This document shows positions 38,437-47,701 of a stretch of 56,107 nucleotides of DNA, in pieces (the first letter of the stretch is position 1; each line of letters opens with the position of its first letter). The DNA is taken from positions 1-56,107 of the forward strand of contig CALVTM010000022.1 of assembly GCA_944362615.1 (NCBI GenBank). The letters run 5' to 3'. The DNA is from an uncultured Clostridia bacterium (GTDB lineage: Bacteria > Bacillota > Clostridia > Christensenellales > Pumilibacteraceae). The notes beneath the pieces are model-generated. The model was not told the origin of the DNA, did not search any database, and saw nothing but the letters and a program-made list of their open reading frames with translations. The position numbers and the translations under genes were made by a program.

Positions 38437-40371
38437 TTATTTCACTCCTTTGCCCCACCTGCCGCGGGTTTCTGTTTTTTCATCGAATCTAAGGTTATAT
38501 GGATCTTTAAGCGCTGTATATACCTTTTTTCCATCTATATTCCTTGCGTCGATAAGCAGGCGTTTATGAATATCTCTGTTGAGCCTGTCTGAAATATTTT
38601 TTATTTTAGAATTAAGCAGTTCATGGTAACAGTAATACAGCTTTTTTCTTCTAAGTGGCATTTGGTTGCGATTTTCGTCAATAAGATATAACGGACGTTC
38701 AGTACACTTTCCGCATGTATATCCCAATTGGCGCGAAGGACAATGTGTTAAATTCATAAAAATTTCACGCATAAATATCGGTACGATATCTTCCTTCCCT
38801 GCGACTGCTGATTCTTCTGAAATAATTTTTGTGCACTTATACTCTGATAAAAAGTTCATCTGTTCTCCGCAAACAAGCGGCTTGTCTCCGAACATTTCAA
38901 GAGCATAAATATTGTTGGCGACGTACCCGTCGAAAATGTTCATATCTTTTATATCAAGAAGAATGTCACAGTCCTTTCCTCTTGCTTCTACGGGAAGTTC
39001 CAGAAGTGCAGGCTTATTAAAATCTTTAATTAAAGTTTTAATCTTATTTGCGTCATATAGCGCGGGAGAAAGAATTATTATATCTGTATGGGGATAAAGT
39101 CTTTTGTCAGTATATTCGTTTACCCGTAATATAACGCAAGAATTTGTGTTATTGCAAGGTAAATCGTAAGAATTTAGTACTATGTCAGATATACTACAGT
39201 GATTTTTTCTGGATAAAACTTTGAAATTTTCTATTTTTTCACGTTTATCAGACTCAGATATCAGTACTTCAGTGCGTCTTTCCAATGAAGATTTTTTTGT
39301 TAAACGCACTTCATCACCAAGTTTTACGGAATCCGTGTAAAATATTTTTCCATTTTTGCATACGGCGCTTCCCGCTTCTTTCCCGTGTCTTAAGATCTTA
39401 AAGCCATCTCCGTCAGAACTTTTATAGCCTTTTACGGTAATTGTATTCCCTTTGATGTCTGTAACGTTTCCCGTATATGATCCTATGTTGTTTTGTGTAA
39501 GATCGTATATAATATCCGGTCTGTCATCAATTACGTAAGCTTGTGAATAATCCCCCCTGTTAAATACGGTTTTTACATTAGTTATATCGGGTACTTTTCC
39601 GTCAAGTGCTTTACGGTAGGCTTCCGTTACAGTGCTTACATATTCCGGACTACGCAATCTTCCCTCGATTTTCAAAGAGTCTATACCGGCTTTTTCAAGT
39701 ATGGATAAATTCTTAAGCAGGCATATATCTTTGGCTGACAGCATGTATCCCGTTTTGCTTTTATTACCGTCAGTAAGGGTATAACGCTTACGACATAGTT
39801 GAAGACACTTTCCCCTATTGCCACTGTATCCTGAAACAAGCGCTGAAAAATAGCAATTGCCTGAAAATGATACGCAGTGCGCGCCATGTACGAAAAACTC
39901 TGTTTCAAGATTTGTTGCTTCTTTTGATTGCAAAATATCAGCAGGCAGAGATTCTCTGGAAAAAATGATCCGGTCAAATCCGGCTTTTTTGGCGAATGCG
40001 GCGCCGTATGCGTTGTGGATTCCCATTTGCGTACTTGCGTGTAAAGGCATGTCAGGCAATAATTTTTGTATTTTAAGCGCAAGCGCGAGATCCTGAACGA
40101 TAAATGCGTCAACACCTGCATCTGCCGCATCTTTGGCTTCGGATAAAGCTTTTTCCGTTTCCTGACTTTTTACAAGTGTGTTAAGTGTAAGATAGACTCT
40201 CACGCCTCTGTCGTGACAATATGAAACGGCAAGGCGGAGTTCGTTTTTACCGAAGTTTTCCGCCTTGCTTCTCGCATTAAAGTCGCCAGCGCCAAGATAG
40301 ACGGCGTCGGCTCCTGCCGCTACTGCGCTCTTCAACGCTTTCATATTACCCGCAGGTGCAAGTATCTCCAT
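38437..40371 (-). CDS. U32-family peptidase-like protein with DUF3656 (RlhA-like)
   Basis: The 644-residue protein has the U32 TIM-barrel start MEILAPAGNMKALKSAVAAG and ADAVYLG, and the U32 signature ETEFFVHGAHCVSFSGNC, then GNRGKCLQLCRKRY; these cysteines probably hold an Fe-S cluster. A DUF3656-like second half (about 370-600) follows, including a CGKCTERP Cys pair. Characterised relatives (RlhA, TrhP) hydroxylate cytidine in 23S rRNA or uridine in tRNA rather than act as proteases, so RNA hydroxylation is the likely job. It lies between pheT and mutS2 with only two or three bases on either side. Confidence 0.85.
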   Translation of the reverse strand: MEILAPAGNMKALKSAVAAGADAVYLGAGDFNARSKAENFGKNELRLAVSYCHDRGVRVYLTLNTLVKSQETEKALSEAKDAADAGVDAFIVQDLALALKIQKLLPDMPLHASTQMGIHNAYGAAFAKKAGFDRIIFSRESLPADILQSKEATNLETEFFVHGAHCVSFSGNCYFSALVSGYSGNRGKCLQLCRKRYTLTDGNKSKTGYMLSAKDICLLKNLSILEKAGIDSLKIEGRLRSPEYVSTVTEAYRKALDGKVPDITNVKTVFNRGDYSQAYVIDDRPDIIYDLTQNNIGSYTGNVTDIKGNTITVKGYKSSDGDGFKILRHGKEAGSAVCKNGKIFYTDSVKLGDEVRLTKKSSLERRTEVLISESDKREKIENFKVLSRKNHCSISDIVLNSYDLPCNNTNSCVILRVNEYTDKRLYPHTDIIILSPALYDANKIKTLIKDFNKPALLELPVEARGKDCDILLDIKDMNIFDGYVANNIYALEMFGDKPLVCGEQMNFLSEYKCTKIISEESAVAGKEDIVPIFMREIFMNLTHCPSRQLGYTCGKCTERPLYLIDENRNQMPLRRKKLYYCYHELLNSKIKNISDRLNRDIHKRLLIDARNIDGKKVYTALKDPYNLRFDEKTETRGRWGKGVK

Positions 40372-40373
40372 AT

Positions 40374-42761
40374 TTATCTGAGCTTTGCTCCGTTTCTTTC
40401 ACTGAGCATTTTTATAGCCGACTCAGTAAGTTTTTGAATATCGGAATCTACAAGCGTTTTTTCGCAGGAACGGAACTTGAGTGCAAATGCCACGCTCTTG
40501 TAACCGCTTTCTATCTGCTCGCCCTTGTAAATATCGAACAGCTCTACGCTTTCAAGATCATTGCCGCATGCACAGTGTATGGTGTCCAGTAATTCGCCTA
40601 CGGAACATTCGTCTTTTACGACTACCGCAAGATCGCGATTTACGCAAGGGAAACGGGAAATCACCTTATACTTTGCAACGTGTTCGCCTGTTTTAAGGAG
40701 TGGCTCAAGATCAATTTCAGCGCAATATACTTTAGCTGATATGCCGTAGTTCTCCATAACGGTCGGATGTACTTCGCCATAGCTGCCTATGATTTCCCCG
40801 TCAAGCAATATATCTGCGCTTATGCCGGGATGCAGATAAGGCTGAGCACTGTATTTCAATACCGTGTTCACTCCGAAGTACTCAAGGGCTGCATTTACTG
40901 TATTCTTTATAGTGTAGAATGTTTCATCACTGCCGGAGTACGTTATTGAAAGGTGCGTGCGTTCTTCCGGCTGTTTTCCATCCTCGATCGGAATATATAC
41001 TCTGCCTATTTCATACAGTCTGAAACGTTCGTTGCCGCGGGATAAGTTAAGAGCTGCTGCCGAAAGGGCGTTGTGCGTAAGCTGTGTTCTCATCATGGAG
41101 GTATCTTCACCGAGGGGATTCAATAATTTGATACAGCGACGACGACTGTCATTACGATCGAGCAGCATCATATCACCGGCTTTTTCGGTTATGAACGAAT
41201 AACTCATCATTTCGTAAGCGCCCATACCGCAAAGCACGTTTTTCAAACCGTTGATCAGCTTATCTTTTTCGCTTTCGCCGCCTATTGTGCATGCAGCTGT
41301 TTTGAGGAATGTAGGCTCGAGATTATCGTAACCATAATATCTGATGACTTCCTCTGAAAGATCAGCGAAATCTTCGATATCCTCTCTGCGAAGAGGTATG
41401 GTACATATGAGTTTGTCCGTCTTGGATTTTATTTCAGTTTCTATATCCAGTGCATTAAGTATGCGTTCTATTGCTTTGATGGGTATATCGATACCTATTA
41501 TGGAACATATCTGGCTTGCGGAAGTCTCAATAATTTTTTGTTTGGGTCTGTCTATACCCGCATCCGATCTGATATCTACTATTTTACCCACTTTAAGCTT
41601 GTAAACCAAAGCAAGTGCTCTTTCTCTACCCTCGTCTACGCTTTCATAGTCCACGCCCTTTTCATAACGCGCAGATGAGTCTGAGCGCAAACCAAGTTTA
41701 CGGGAAGTAACGCGAATACTTCTGCGGTCAAAACGGGCAGCTTCGAGGAATACTGTTTCAGTATCAGACATTATGCCGGAATATTCTCCGCCCATTATAC
41801 CTGCGATCGCCACAGGTTTTTTGGTGTCGGCAATCACAAGCATGTCATCGGCAAGATAATACTCTTTGCCGTCCAGAGCGGTTATTTTTTCTCCCTTTTC
41901 TGCCGTACGGACGATTATTCCTTTATTGATAAAGCGAATATCGAATGAATGAAGCGGCTGGCCGGTCTCGATGAGCACATAGTTTGTAATATCGACAATG
42001 TTGTTTATGGAACGTATTCCGACTAAACGCAGTCTGCGCGCCATCCATTCAGGTGATCTTTCTATTTTAACATCGCGGATAAGGCGTCCGGTGTATCTCG
42101 AACAAAGATCAGATTCTATTTTCACATCAGGCATGAATTCATTTTCATACTCAACCACTTTATACTTATTTACGGGCGGAGTAAACTTTACATCCATTGA
42201 TGCCGCAACTTCTCTTGCCAGTCCTATGATAGATTGGCAGTCGGGACGGTTAGCAGTTACCGATACGTCCAGAACATATTCGTCCAGTCCGATTATTTTT
42301 CGTATATCCGTGCCGAGCGGAGTGTCCTTAGGCAATTGGAGCAATCCGTCAACTTCTGCTCCTTCTATTATCGTATCATCTACGCCCAGTTCTTTTCCGC
42401 TGCAGAGCATGCCGTAGCTCATTACTCCTCTGAGTTCACCCGGTTTGATCATGATGCCGCCGGGAAGCTTTGCTCCAGAAAGTGCGCAAGGTACCACGTC
42501 TCCGGTGTGCACGTTTGGCGCGCCGCAGACTATTTGCAGTATCTCTTTACCGTTATCTACCATGCAGACGTGAAGGTGATCGGAATTCGTGTGCGGTTTG
42601 CAGTCAATAACTTTAGCGACTACTACATTTTCAATCTCCGCACCAGCATATATAATTTCTTCTACTTCAAAGCCTACTCTAAGCAGCGCTTCAGCGATTT
42701 CTTCCGGCGACGCATTTCCTATTGCGGCATATTCCTTAAGCCAGTTTATAGGTAATTTCAT
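40374..42761 (-). CDS. pheT: Phenylalanyl-tRNA synthetase beta subunit
   Basis: The beta chain of the (alpha-beta)2 PheRS does editing and tRNA binding. The 795 residues show the EMAP-like tRNA-binding domain (VVAKVIDCKPHTNSDHLHVC near 48), the B3/B4 editing domain (NNIVDITNYVLIETGQPLHSFD near 255), the B5 region, a catalytic-like core and a C-terminal anticodon-binding domain (FPCVNRDLAVVV near 705). AAGGAGGT precedes the ATG. It follows pheS by 17 bases. Confidence 0.97.
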   Translation of the reverse strand: MKLPINWLKEYAAIGNASPEEIAEALLRVGFEVEEIIYAGAEIENVVVAKVIDCKPHTNSDHLHVCMVDNGKEILQIVCGAPNVHTGDVVPCALSGAKLPGGIMIKPGELRGVMSYGMLCSGKELGVDDTIIEGAEVDGLLQLPKDTPLGTDIRKIIGLDEYVLDVSVTANRPDCQSIIGLAREVAASMDVKFTPPVNKYKVVEYENEFMPDVKIESDLCSRYTGRLIRDVKIERSPEWMARRLRLVGIRSINNIVDITNYVLIETGQPLHSFDIRFINKGIIVRTAEKGEKITALDGKEYYLADDMLVIADTKKPVAIAGIMGGEYSGIMSDTETVFLEAARFDRRSIRVTSRKLGLRSDSSARYEKGVDYESVDEGRERALALVYKLKVGKIVDIRSDAGIDRPKQKIIETSASQICSIIGIDIPIKAIERILNALDIETEIKSKTDKLICTIPLRREDIEDFADLSEEVIRYYGYDNLEPTFLKTAACTIGGESEKDKLINGLKNVLCGMGAYEMMSYSFITEKAGDMMLLDRNDSRRRCIKLLNPLGEDTSMMRTQLTHNALSAAALNLSRGNERFRLYEIGRVYIPIEDGKQPEERTHLSITYSGSDETFYTIKNTVNAALEYFGVNTVLKYSAQPYLHPGISADILLDGEIIGSYGEVHPTVMENYGISAKVYCAEIDLEPLLKTGEHVAKYKVISRFPCVNRDLAVVVKDECSVGELLDTIHCACGNDLESVELFDIYKGEQIESGYKSVAFALKFRSCEKTLVDSDIQKLTESAIKMLSERNGAKLR

Positions 42762-42778
42762 TCTGAATACCTCCTTGG

Positions 42779-43792
42779 TTAAAATTGCTCAAGAAAACGA
42801 ATATCGTTTTCATACAGCAATTTAATGTGCGGTATACTGTGTATGATATTTGCAATACGGTCTATGCCAAAGCCGAAAGCAAAGCCAGTATACTCATCCG
42901 GATCTATTCCGCATATTTTAAGTACTTTTCTGTTAACGATACCTGCGCCGAGTATCTCTATCCAACCGGTGCCCTTGCATATTTTGCAACCTTTACCGTG
43001 GCACATGGAGCAAGATACGTCAACTTCGACACTTGGTTCGGTGAACGGGAAATATGACGGACGGAAGCGAACTTTTGTATCACTGCCAAAGAAATGCTTG
43101 GCAAAACTGTCAAGTATTCCCTTAAGATCACACATGGTGATACCTTTATCAACGACAAGCCCTTCCAACTGGTGGAATACCGGCGAATGCGTTGCGTCAT
43201 CGTCGTTTCTGAAAACACGTCCCGGAGAGATCATTTTAAGCGGCGGCTTATGATCTTCCATGTATCTGACCTGTGATGCACTTGTCTGCGACCGAAGTAG
43301 CAGATTGCCGCCGAGGAAAAATGTATCCTGCATATCGCGTGCCGGGTGGTCTTTCGGAACGTTGAGCGCTTCAAAATTGTAATAATCTGTTTCTACTTCC
43401 GGTCCGTCCATAACTTCAAATCCCATGGAGACAAAGAAGTCTACAAGACGTTTACGGACAGCGTTCAAAGGATGCAATTTACCTACACTGCGCCCTTTGT
43501 TAATAGTAATGTCTATTTTCTCAGCGGCAAGTTTCTGTGCAAGTTCAGCTTCATGCAACTGGTTGCCCTTTTCTGTAAATTCAGTCTCAAGTGCAGAACG
43601 TGCATCATTTACGAGCTTACCCATTACGGGGCGTTGCTGGGGCGTAAGATCTTTCATGCCCTTCATCAGGTCGCTGATAAGACCGTTTTTACCGAGATAC
43701 TTAACTCTGACCGCATATAATGCATTTTCCGAGCCTGCTGCCGAAATCTCTTCACTGCATGCCTGTGTCAGCTGTCTTATCTTTTCTTCCAT
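42779..43792 (-). CDS. pheS: Phenylalanyl-tRNA synthetase alpha subunit
   Basis: The alpha chain carries the class II catalytic site that charges tRNA-Phe. From the ATG at 43792 it is 338 residues. It has an N-terminal coiled-coil (about 1-85), then HPLNAVRKRLVDFFVSMGFEV, DHPARDMQDTFFL, VFRNDDDATHSPVFHQLEGL and the end motif GFAFGFGIDRIANI. GGAGG lies five bases before this ATG; an upstream in-frame ATG at 43888 lies inside the T-box and is rejected. It heads the operon pheS-pheT-U32-mutS2. Confidence 0.96.
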   Translation of the reverse strand: MEEKIRQLTQACSEEISAAGSENALYAVRVKYLGKNGLISDLMKGMKDLTPQQRPVMGKLVNDARSALETEFTEKGNQLHEAELAQKLAAEKIDITINKGRSVGKLHPLNAVRKRLVDFFVSMGFEVMDGPEVETDYYNFEALNVPKDHPARDMQDTFFLGGNLLLRSQTSASQVRYMEDHKPPLKMISPGRVFRNDDDATHSPVFHQLEGLVVDKGITMCDLKGILDSFAKHFFGSDTKVRFRPSYFPFTEPSVEVDVSCSMCHGKGCKICKGTGWIEILGAGIVNRKVLKICGIDPDEYTGFAFGFGIDRIANIIHSIPHIKLLYENDIRFLEQF

Positions 43793-43804
43793 TTTTCCTC
43801 CATA

Positions 43805-44055
43805 GAGTATATAATAAGAGCCATCCGTAAAAGGACGACTCTCGATCGTGTTACCACCTTTTTTTACGCAAAATGATGTGCGCCTCATTTTAGCCTGTTA
43901 CGCCGGCAGTTGCGGGATAAGTTAATTGCTTTTATAAAAAGTTTCGCATATCCGGCTCGGCAGTGAATATTTTCCGACGTCCCTGCTTCCTCACACCTGC
44001 CGAAAGCTCTCTGAAAAGGATTATGACGGACTCTTATGCTGCGTCGTTGCCTTTG
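43805..44055 (-). promoter_or_regulatory. T-box riboswitch, Phe specific, upstream of pheS
   Basis: The conserved AAGGTGGTAACACG is followed by a hairpin GAGTCGTCC with GGATGGCTC and a short T-rich tract (about 43809-43842). In stem I the sequence ATATTCACTGCC shows the specifier TTC (Phe) followed by A. The terminator tail is interrupted (TTATTATAT), so shut-off may be leaky. Confidence 0.88.
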
Positions 44056-44066
44056 AATTTTCTATT

Positions 44067-44095
44067 ATTATACCCTTTTTCTCAAATGTTTGCAA
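44067..44095 (-). promoter_or_regulatory. Promoter of pheST operon
   Basis: TTGCAA (44090-44095), 17 bases, TATAAT (44067-44072), just upstream of the T-box. Confidence 0.7.
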
Positions 44096-44100
44096 GCATT

Positions 44101-44748
44101 TTAAGGCAATAAATTTTCGCCTATATTAAGCTCGCCAAGTGGTACGTCACCGGAAATAATATTTTCGCATATAAGTACCGTGCTCCCGTTGTCAAACGAT
44201 AATGAATAACCGGGTAGTATGATCTTCATATTTACCACTATACGCATATATAATCTGTGCAAGGTTTGATTGATGCCCGCGTCAACAAAATCTGAAATAA
44301 AATCTGCATCTACCACGCCCAAATTGAGTACGTTATATGTAAGTGCCGGACCAAGATCAGAAAGCAACGGAATCCCTGTTGCTGTGCCGAGCGGAATTTT
44401 TACGCCGCTTTCCTGAAAACCTTTCATTTCCGATCTTATCAGTGAAGTTACTTTGCGCGCAAATAAGTTTACGTTTACACTGTTTATCTGAACGAAAACT
44501 ACATCTCCCTCATTGTTATACCTTGAGATAATAAAATCATCATAACTTACCTGATACAGATATTGTTCAGTCATATTGTCTATTGCTTCGGATACACTCA
44601 TTCTCGTACTTTCAATAGCTACATCAGAAATTACAGGCGCTATTCTGAGATAATAGTAAACGGCTAGCGCAGTTATGATAATAACAACGATAGATATAAA
44701 CTTGAATAATTTTTTATGTCTGTTCTTTTTATAGCCGGTTACCCACAC
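44101..44748 (-). CDS. yunB: Sporulation protein YunB
   Basis: YunB is a mother-cell sporulation protein of unknown biochemical role. The 215-residue protein has a short basic N-terminus, one membrane helix (about 17-35) and a mostly beta extracytoplasmic domain. The family stretches FVQINSVNVNLF, IPLGTATGIPLLSDLGP and NQTLHRLYMRIVVNMKI are visible. The start appears to be GTG at 44748; no good ribosome-binding site is seen, so a start elsewhere or a leaderless form is possible. It follows spoVAE by 33 bases, probably in the same transcript. Confidence 0.88.
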   Translation of the reverse strand: MWVTGYKKNRHKKLFKFISIVVIIITALAVYYYLRIAPVISDVAIESTRMSVSEAIDNMTEQYLYQVSYDDFIISRYNNEGDVVFVQINSVNVNLFARKVTSLIRSEMKGFQESGVKIPLGTATGIPLLSDLGPALTYNVLNLGVVDADFISDFVDAGINQTLHRLYMRIVVNMKIILPGYSLSFDNGSTVLICENIISGDVPLGELNIGENLLP

Positions 44749-44781
44749 GGTAATATATATTCCGTGATAAACGCTTAGTTG

Positions 44782-45168
44782 TCATTTGCTTTTCGGTTTG
44801 AATATGAGTGATACGATATAACTTGCAAATACGGCAATACCTACACCATACGCTGTCTGCACCAGTCCTCCGGCAAATGCGCCGAGAGGGCCATACTGCA
44901 TTGCCCACTCTATTGAACCTTTTGCAAGAGATGCGCCGAAGCCCGTTATCGGAATTGCTATACCTGAACGAAGTACTTCTGAAATAGGTTCATATACGCC
45001 GATTGCCTGCAATATTATACCCGCTATCAGAAATAATACGAGGATACGTGCGGGAGTAAGTTTTGTTTTTATGATTAGAACTTGTGCAAGCAGGCAGAAT
45101 AAACCGCCGGAAGTAAATACGATCAGGTAGTTAAGTAACCATCCCCACCATGTATCAGAAAATATCAT
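44782..45168 (-). CDS. spoVAE: Stage V sporulation protein AE
   Basis: SpoVAE is part of the SpoVA inner-membrane channel that moves dipicolinic acid into the forespore and out again at germination. The 128-residue protein is almost all membrane helices, with VFTSGGLFCLLAQVLI, ARILVLFLIAGI and PITGFGASLAKGSIEWA, typical of SpoVAE (also called AEB). It overlaps spoVAD by four bases. Confidence 0.93.
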   Translation of the reverse strand: MIFSDTWWGWLLNYLIVFTSGGLFCLLAQVLIIKTKLTPARILVLFLIAGIILQAIGVYEPISEVLRSGIAIPITGFGASLAKGSIEWAMQYGPLGAFAGGLVQTAYGVGIAVFASYIVSLIFKPKSK

Positions 45169-46169
45169 AAGTCATTCTCCATTATTACGGCATGGCATAT
45201 GGCAGGAATGGACTCGCCTTGAAAGGATGTCGTAGGGCTCATCAATGCGCCGGTCGCCATCAGTAACACTCTGTTGTATTCATGTTTTTTCATTTTATCC
45301 AAAATAAACGAATTCAGTACGCAGGCGCTGCAGCCAGCTCCGCTTCCTCCTGAGTAACATTCCTGTTCGGAAGAAAATATCATCTCTCCGCAGTCTGAAT
45401 ATCTTTGACCGAGCTCAATGCCCCGTTCACGGCAGAGATCACGGAGAATTTCTCCGCCCAATCTTCCAAGATCGCCTGTAAAAATGCCGTCAAAATCTTC
45501 TATTTTCATTTCGGTATCTTCAAGTACAGCCAATACGGTATCAAAAGCTGCCGGAGCCATTGCTGCGCCCATATTGTTTGCATCCGTTATTCCGTAATCC
45601 ACCACTCTTCCTATTGTCGCATGAGTGATTGCCGGTCCGTTTCCGCTATCTGCGAGAATGCTGCATCCGGCTGCCGTTACTGTCCACTGAGCGTACGGCG
45701 GACGTTGACAACCATATTCTAGCGGAAATCTGTATTGCCGTTCTGCAGTTGCGAAGTGCGAACCCGTAGCGCATGCCGCCGTCTTGAAATACCCGGCGTT
45801 TATCATTGCCGCTCCAAGTGACAATGCTTCTGTCATAGTAGAACAGGCAGAGTACAATCCAAAATAGGAAACGGGTAAATCTCTCGCGGCATAACTGGAT
45901 GACACAAGCTGATTAAGCAAGTCTCCGGCAAATAATGCGCCTATGTCGAAAATCTGCATTCCTGCTTTGGCGGCGGCTCCTTCTATCGCTTTGCTGAACA
46001 TTGCGGTCTCCCCTTTTTCGAAGGAGCTCTTCCCCATTTTGGGATCAGGCTCTATGGTATCGAAATATTTTCCGAGCGGACCTTCTCCTTCTTTATCTCC
46101 CACAACGCTCATTCCGGCAATTATTCGTGGACGATTTTTGAATACCAGTGTCTGTGACTTTGCTGTCAT
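45165..46169 (-). CDS. spoVAD: Stage V sporulation protein AD
   Basis: SpoVAD is a thiolase-like soluble protein that binds dipicolinic acid on the forespore inner membrane. The 334 residues show the thiolase-like fold: GLYSACSTMTEALSLGA near 105, GSHFATAERQYRFPLEYG near 140 and the C-terminal GGSGAGCSACVLNS. I start at ATG 46169, whose ATGA overlaps the spoVAC stop, not the in-frame ATG/GTG positions inside spoVAC. The neighbours spoVAC and spoVAE give the usual C-D-E order. Confidence 0.95.
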   Translation of the reverse strand: MTAKSQTLVFKNRPRIIAGMSVVGDKEGEGPLGKYFDTIEPDPKMGKSSFEKGETAMFSKAIEGAAAKAGMQIFDIGALFAGDLLNQLVSSSYAARDLPVSYFGLYSACSTMTEALSLGAAMINAGYFKTAACATGSHFATAERQYRFPLEYGCQRPPYAQWTVTAAGCSILADSGNGPAITHATIGRVVDYGITDANNMGAAMAPAAFDTVLAVLEDTEMKIEDFDGIFTGDLGRLGGEILRDLCRERGIELGQRYSDCGEMIFSSEQECYSGGSGAGCSACVLNSFILDKMKKHEYNRVLLMATGALMSPTTSFQGESIPAICHAVIMENDL

Positions 46170-46633
46170 AATACCCCCGATATAAGCGCTATTATATATC
46201 TTAAAATTCCCGCGACTGCAGACCATACGATACCATTAACAATGACAGGTCCGACTACATTGAACATTTTTACTGCCGTACCCATAATGAGGCCTTCCGA
46301 TCTGAATTCCATTGCCGCGCTTGACATTGCATTTGCAAATCCCGTTATAGGCAAAAACGATCCGGCACCGCCTATGCGGCCAATAGAGTCATAAATTCCT
46401 AATCCAGTAAACAGTATTGCAATTACTACAAGAACCACTGACGCATAGACGGCTGCTTGTTCGTCGGTTATACCGGGAATCAGTCCGAATGTATTTCGTA
46501 CGATTTCACCTATCACGCATGTGATACCGCCTGCGATAAATGCCTTGATAAGCGAGCTTAACGCGCTTGACGACGGTGATATTGCATTTACGTATCTGCT
46601 GTAATTTTCATTGCGCTTTATATTATCCGTCAC
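46166..46633 (-). CDS. spoVAC: Stage V sporulation protein AC
   Basis: SpoVAC forms a mechanosensitive-like membrane channel for dipicolinic acid. The 155-residue protein has about four membrane helices, with YSRYVNAISPSSS at the start and FLPITGFANAMSSAAMEFRS near 93, matching the family. The GTG start at 46633 follows AAAAAGGAG. A 28-codon ORF ends just inside it. spoVAA, spoVAB and spoVAF are absent here; many Clostridia also carry only spoVAC-D-E. Confidence 0.94.
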   Translation of the reverse strand: MTDNIKRNENYSRYVNAISPSSSALSSLIKAFIAGGITCVIGEIVRNTFGLIPGITDEQAAVYASVVLVVIAILFTGLGIYDSIGRIGGAGSFLPITGFANAMSSAAMEFRSEGLIMGTAVKMFNVVGPVIVNGIVWSAVAGILRYIIALISGVL

Positions 46634-46709
46634 GGCGATTCTCCTTTTTCAGAATCTCCACTTCTTCAATGTTACGTACAAGCTCATGGGGATAATCACG
46701 TTTAATCAT
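46623..46709 (-). CDS. 28-codon ORF at the head of the spoVA operon
   Basis: ATG at 46707-46709 to TAA at 46623-46625 encodes a charged peptide starting MIKRDYPHELVRNIEEVE and ending KENRRDG. It overlaps the spoVAC GTG start by 11 bases, and its last codons include the spoVAC ribosome-binding site. The sigma-G-like promoter places +1 at or next to this ATG, so it would be read first and leaderless, coupling it to spoVAC. I recognise no family; conservation was not testable here. Confidence 0.4.
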   Translation of the reverse strand: MIKRDYPHELVRNIEEVEILKKENRRDG

Positions 46710-46714
46710 ATCCG

Positions 46715-46743
46715 TATTATGCGCAGTACGCATTTTACTATGT
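46715..46743 (-). promoter_or_regulatory. Sigma-G-like promoter of the spoVA operon
   Basis: A -10 box CATAATA (46715-46721) matches the sigma-G consensus CATNNTA. A -35 box ACATA (46739-46743) is one base off GNATR, with a 17-base spacer. SpoVA genes are sigma-G dependent in Bacillus. Confidence 0.5.
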
Positions 46744-46744
46744 A

Positions 46745-46782
46745 AAAAAAAACGAGCGATGTCATCACTCGTTTTTTATTTG
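46745..46782 (-). terminator. Terminator after the TIGR01212 radical SAM gene
   Basis: On the minus strand AACGAGTGAT pairs with ATCGCTCGTT (one G-U) around a GAC loop, followed by nine T. It separates this transcript from the spoVA promoter. Confidence 0.83.
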
Positions 46783-46786
46783 TTGT

Positions 46787-47701
46787 TTAGTGAAAATATT
46801 TGCCTTGAAGCATATCCCGCCGCTCAAATTCACTGCTGATATGGTTTAAAACGCGTTTTTTATCGGCAGCCCATTCCGGAGCGATCATTATGCGCTTCGG
46901 CGGGTCACCGGTAAGACGATGGATGACTACGTTCGGAGGTAGTATCTCAATACATCGGCACAGCATGTCTGAGTATTCTTCCAATGTAAGTGGTTTATAT
47001 TTTCCATTGTAATACATATCAGCCAGCACCGTATTTTTAAGTACAAACATCAGCTGAAGTTTGATGCCGTCGGTTACTTTTCCCACATATTTGGCAGTCT
47101 GTTCCACCATCTCAGAGCTTTCACCCGGTAAGCCCAGTATGATATGTGTTATTATATTCGCATTTATCTTATGCAGACGATCGACAGCCGTGTCGTATAC
47201 GTTCAGAGCATAACCGCGGTTTATTGATTTTGCCGTGGTTTCATGTATAGTTTGCAAGCCCAATTCTACAAAAAGCGGCTTACGTTCGGATATTCTCTTA
47301 AGAAGATTCATAATGCTGTCTGACAGGCAGTCAGGACGAGTTGCGACAGAAAGTGCAACGATGTCGTTTCTCTCTGTCGCAGCCGTAAACAACTCTTCAA
47401 GTCTGGATATGGGCGCATACGTGGAAGTGAAACTTTGAAAGTATGCTATATAACTGCCGCCGTTTGTTTTACTGCTCACTCTTTTTTTTGCGTGAGCTAT
47501 TGCGCTTTCGAGGTCGCTTGAGTTCTTGCAGATCTCAGCAAATTCTCCGCTGCCCTCGGCTCCACAGAATATACAACCGCCTGTACCGACAGTGCCATCA
47601 CGGTTGGGGCAAGTATCCGAGCAAGATAAAGCGAGCTTGTATACTTTACATCCGAATAGTTCCCGGAAATAATCGTTTGCGGACCGGTAGTGTTTCAGCA
47701 T
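46787..47701 (-). CDS. TIGR01212-family radical SAM protein (YhcC/YtqA-like)
   Basis: The 304-residue protein has cysteines in CSDTCPNRDGTVGTGGCIFCG near 27-47, the family form of the radical SAM cluster motif. It also has VATRPDCLSDSIMNLL near 138, ELGLQTIHETTAKSINRGY and THIILGLPGES. An oxidoreductase-like role is suggested for YhcC relatives, but the reaction is unknown. The start overlaps the end of the DAHP synthase gene by seven bases, so they share a transcript. Confidence 0.9.
   Translation of the reverse strand: MLKHYRSANDYFRELFGCKVYKLALSCSDTCPNRDGTVGTGGCIFCGAEGSGEFAEICKNSSDLESAIAHAKKRVSSKTNGGSYIAYFQSFTSTYAPISRLEELFTAATERNDIVALSVATRPDCLSDSIMNLLKRISERKPLFVELGLQTIHETTAKSINRGYALNVYDTAVDRLHKINANIITHIILGLPGESSEMVEQTAKYVGKVTDGIKLQLMFVLKNTVLADMYYNGKYKPLTLEEYSDMLCRCIEILPPNVVIHRLTGDPPKRIMIAPEWAADKKRVLNHISSEFERRDMLQGKYFH

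Noticed and set aside
43792..43888. A 32-codon N-terminal extension of pheS
   Set aside because: It runs through the T-box and its terminator, and a good GGAGG supports the ATG at 43792.
44055..44100. A terminator for the spoVA-yunB transcript
   Set aside because: No stable hairpin with a T run was found between the yunB stop and the pheS promoter.
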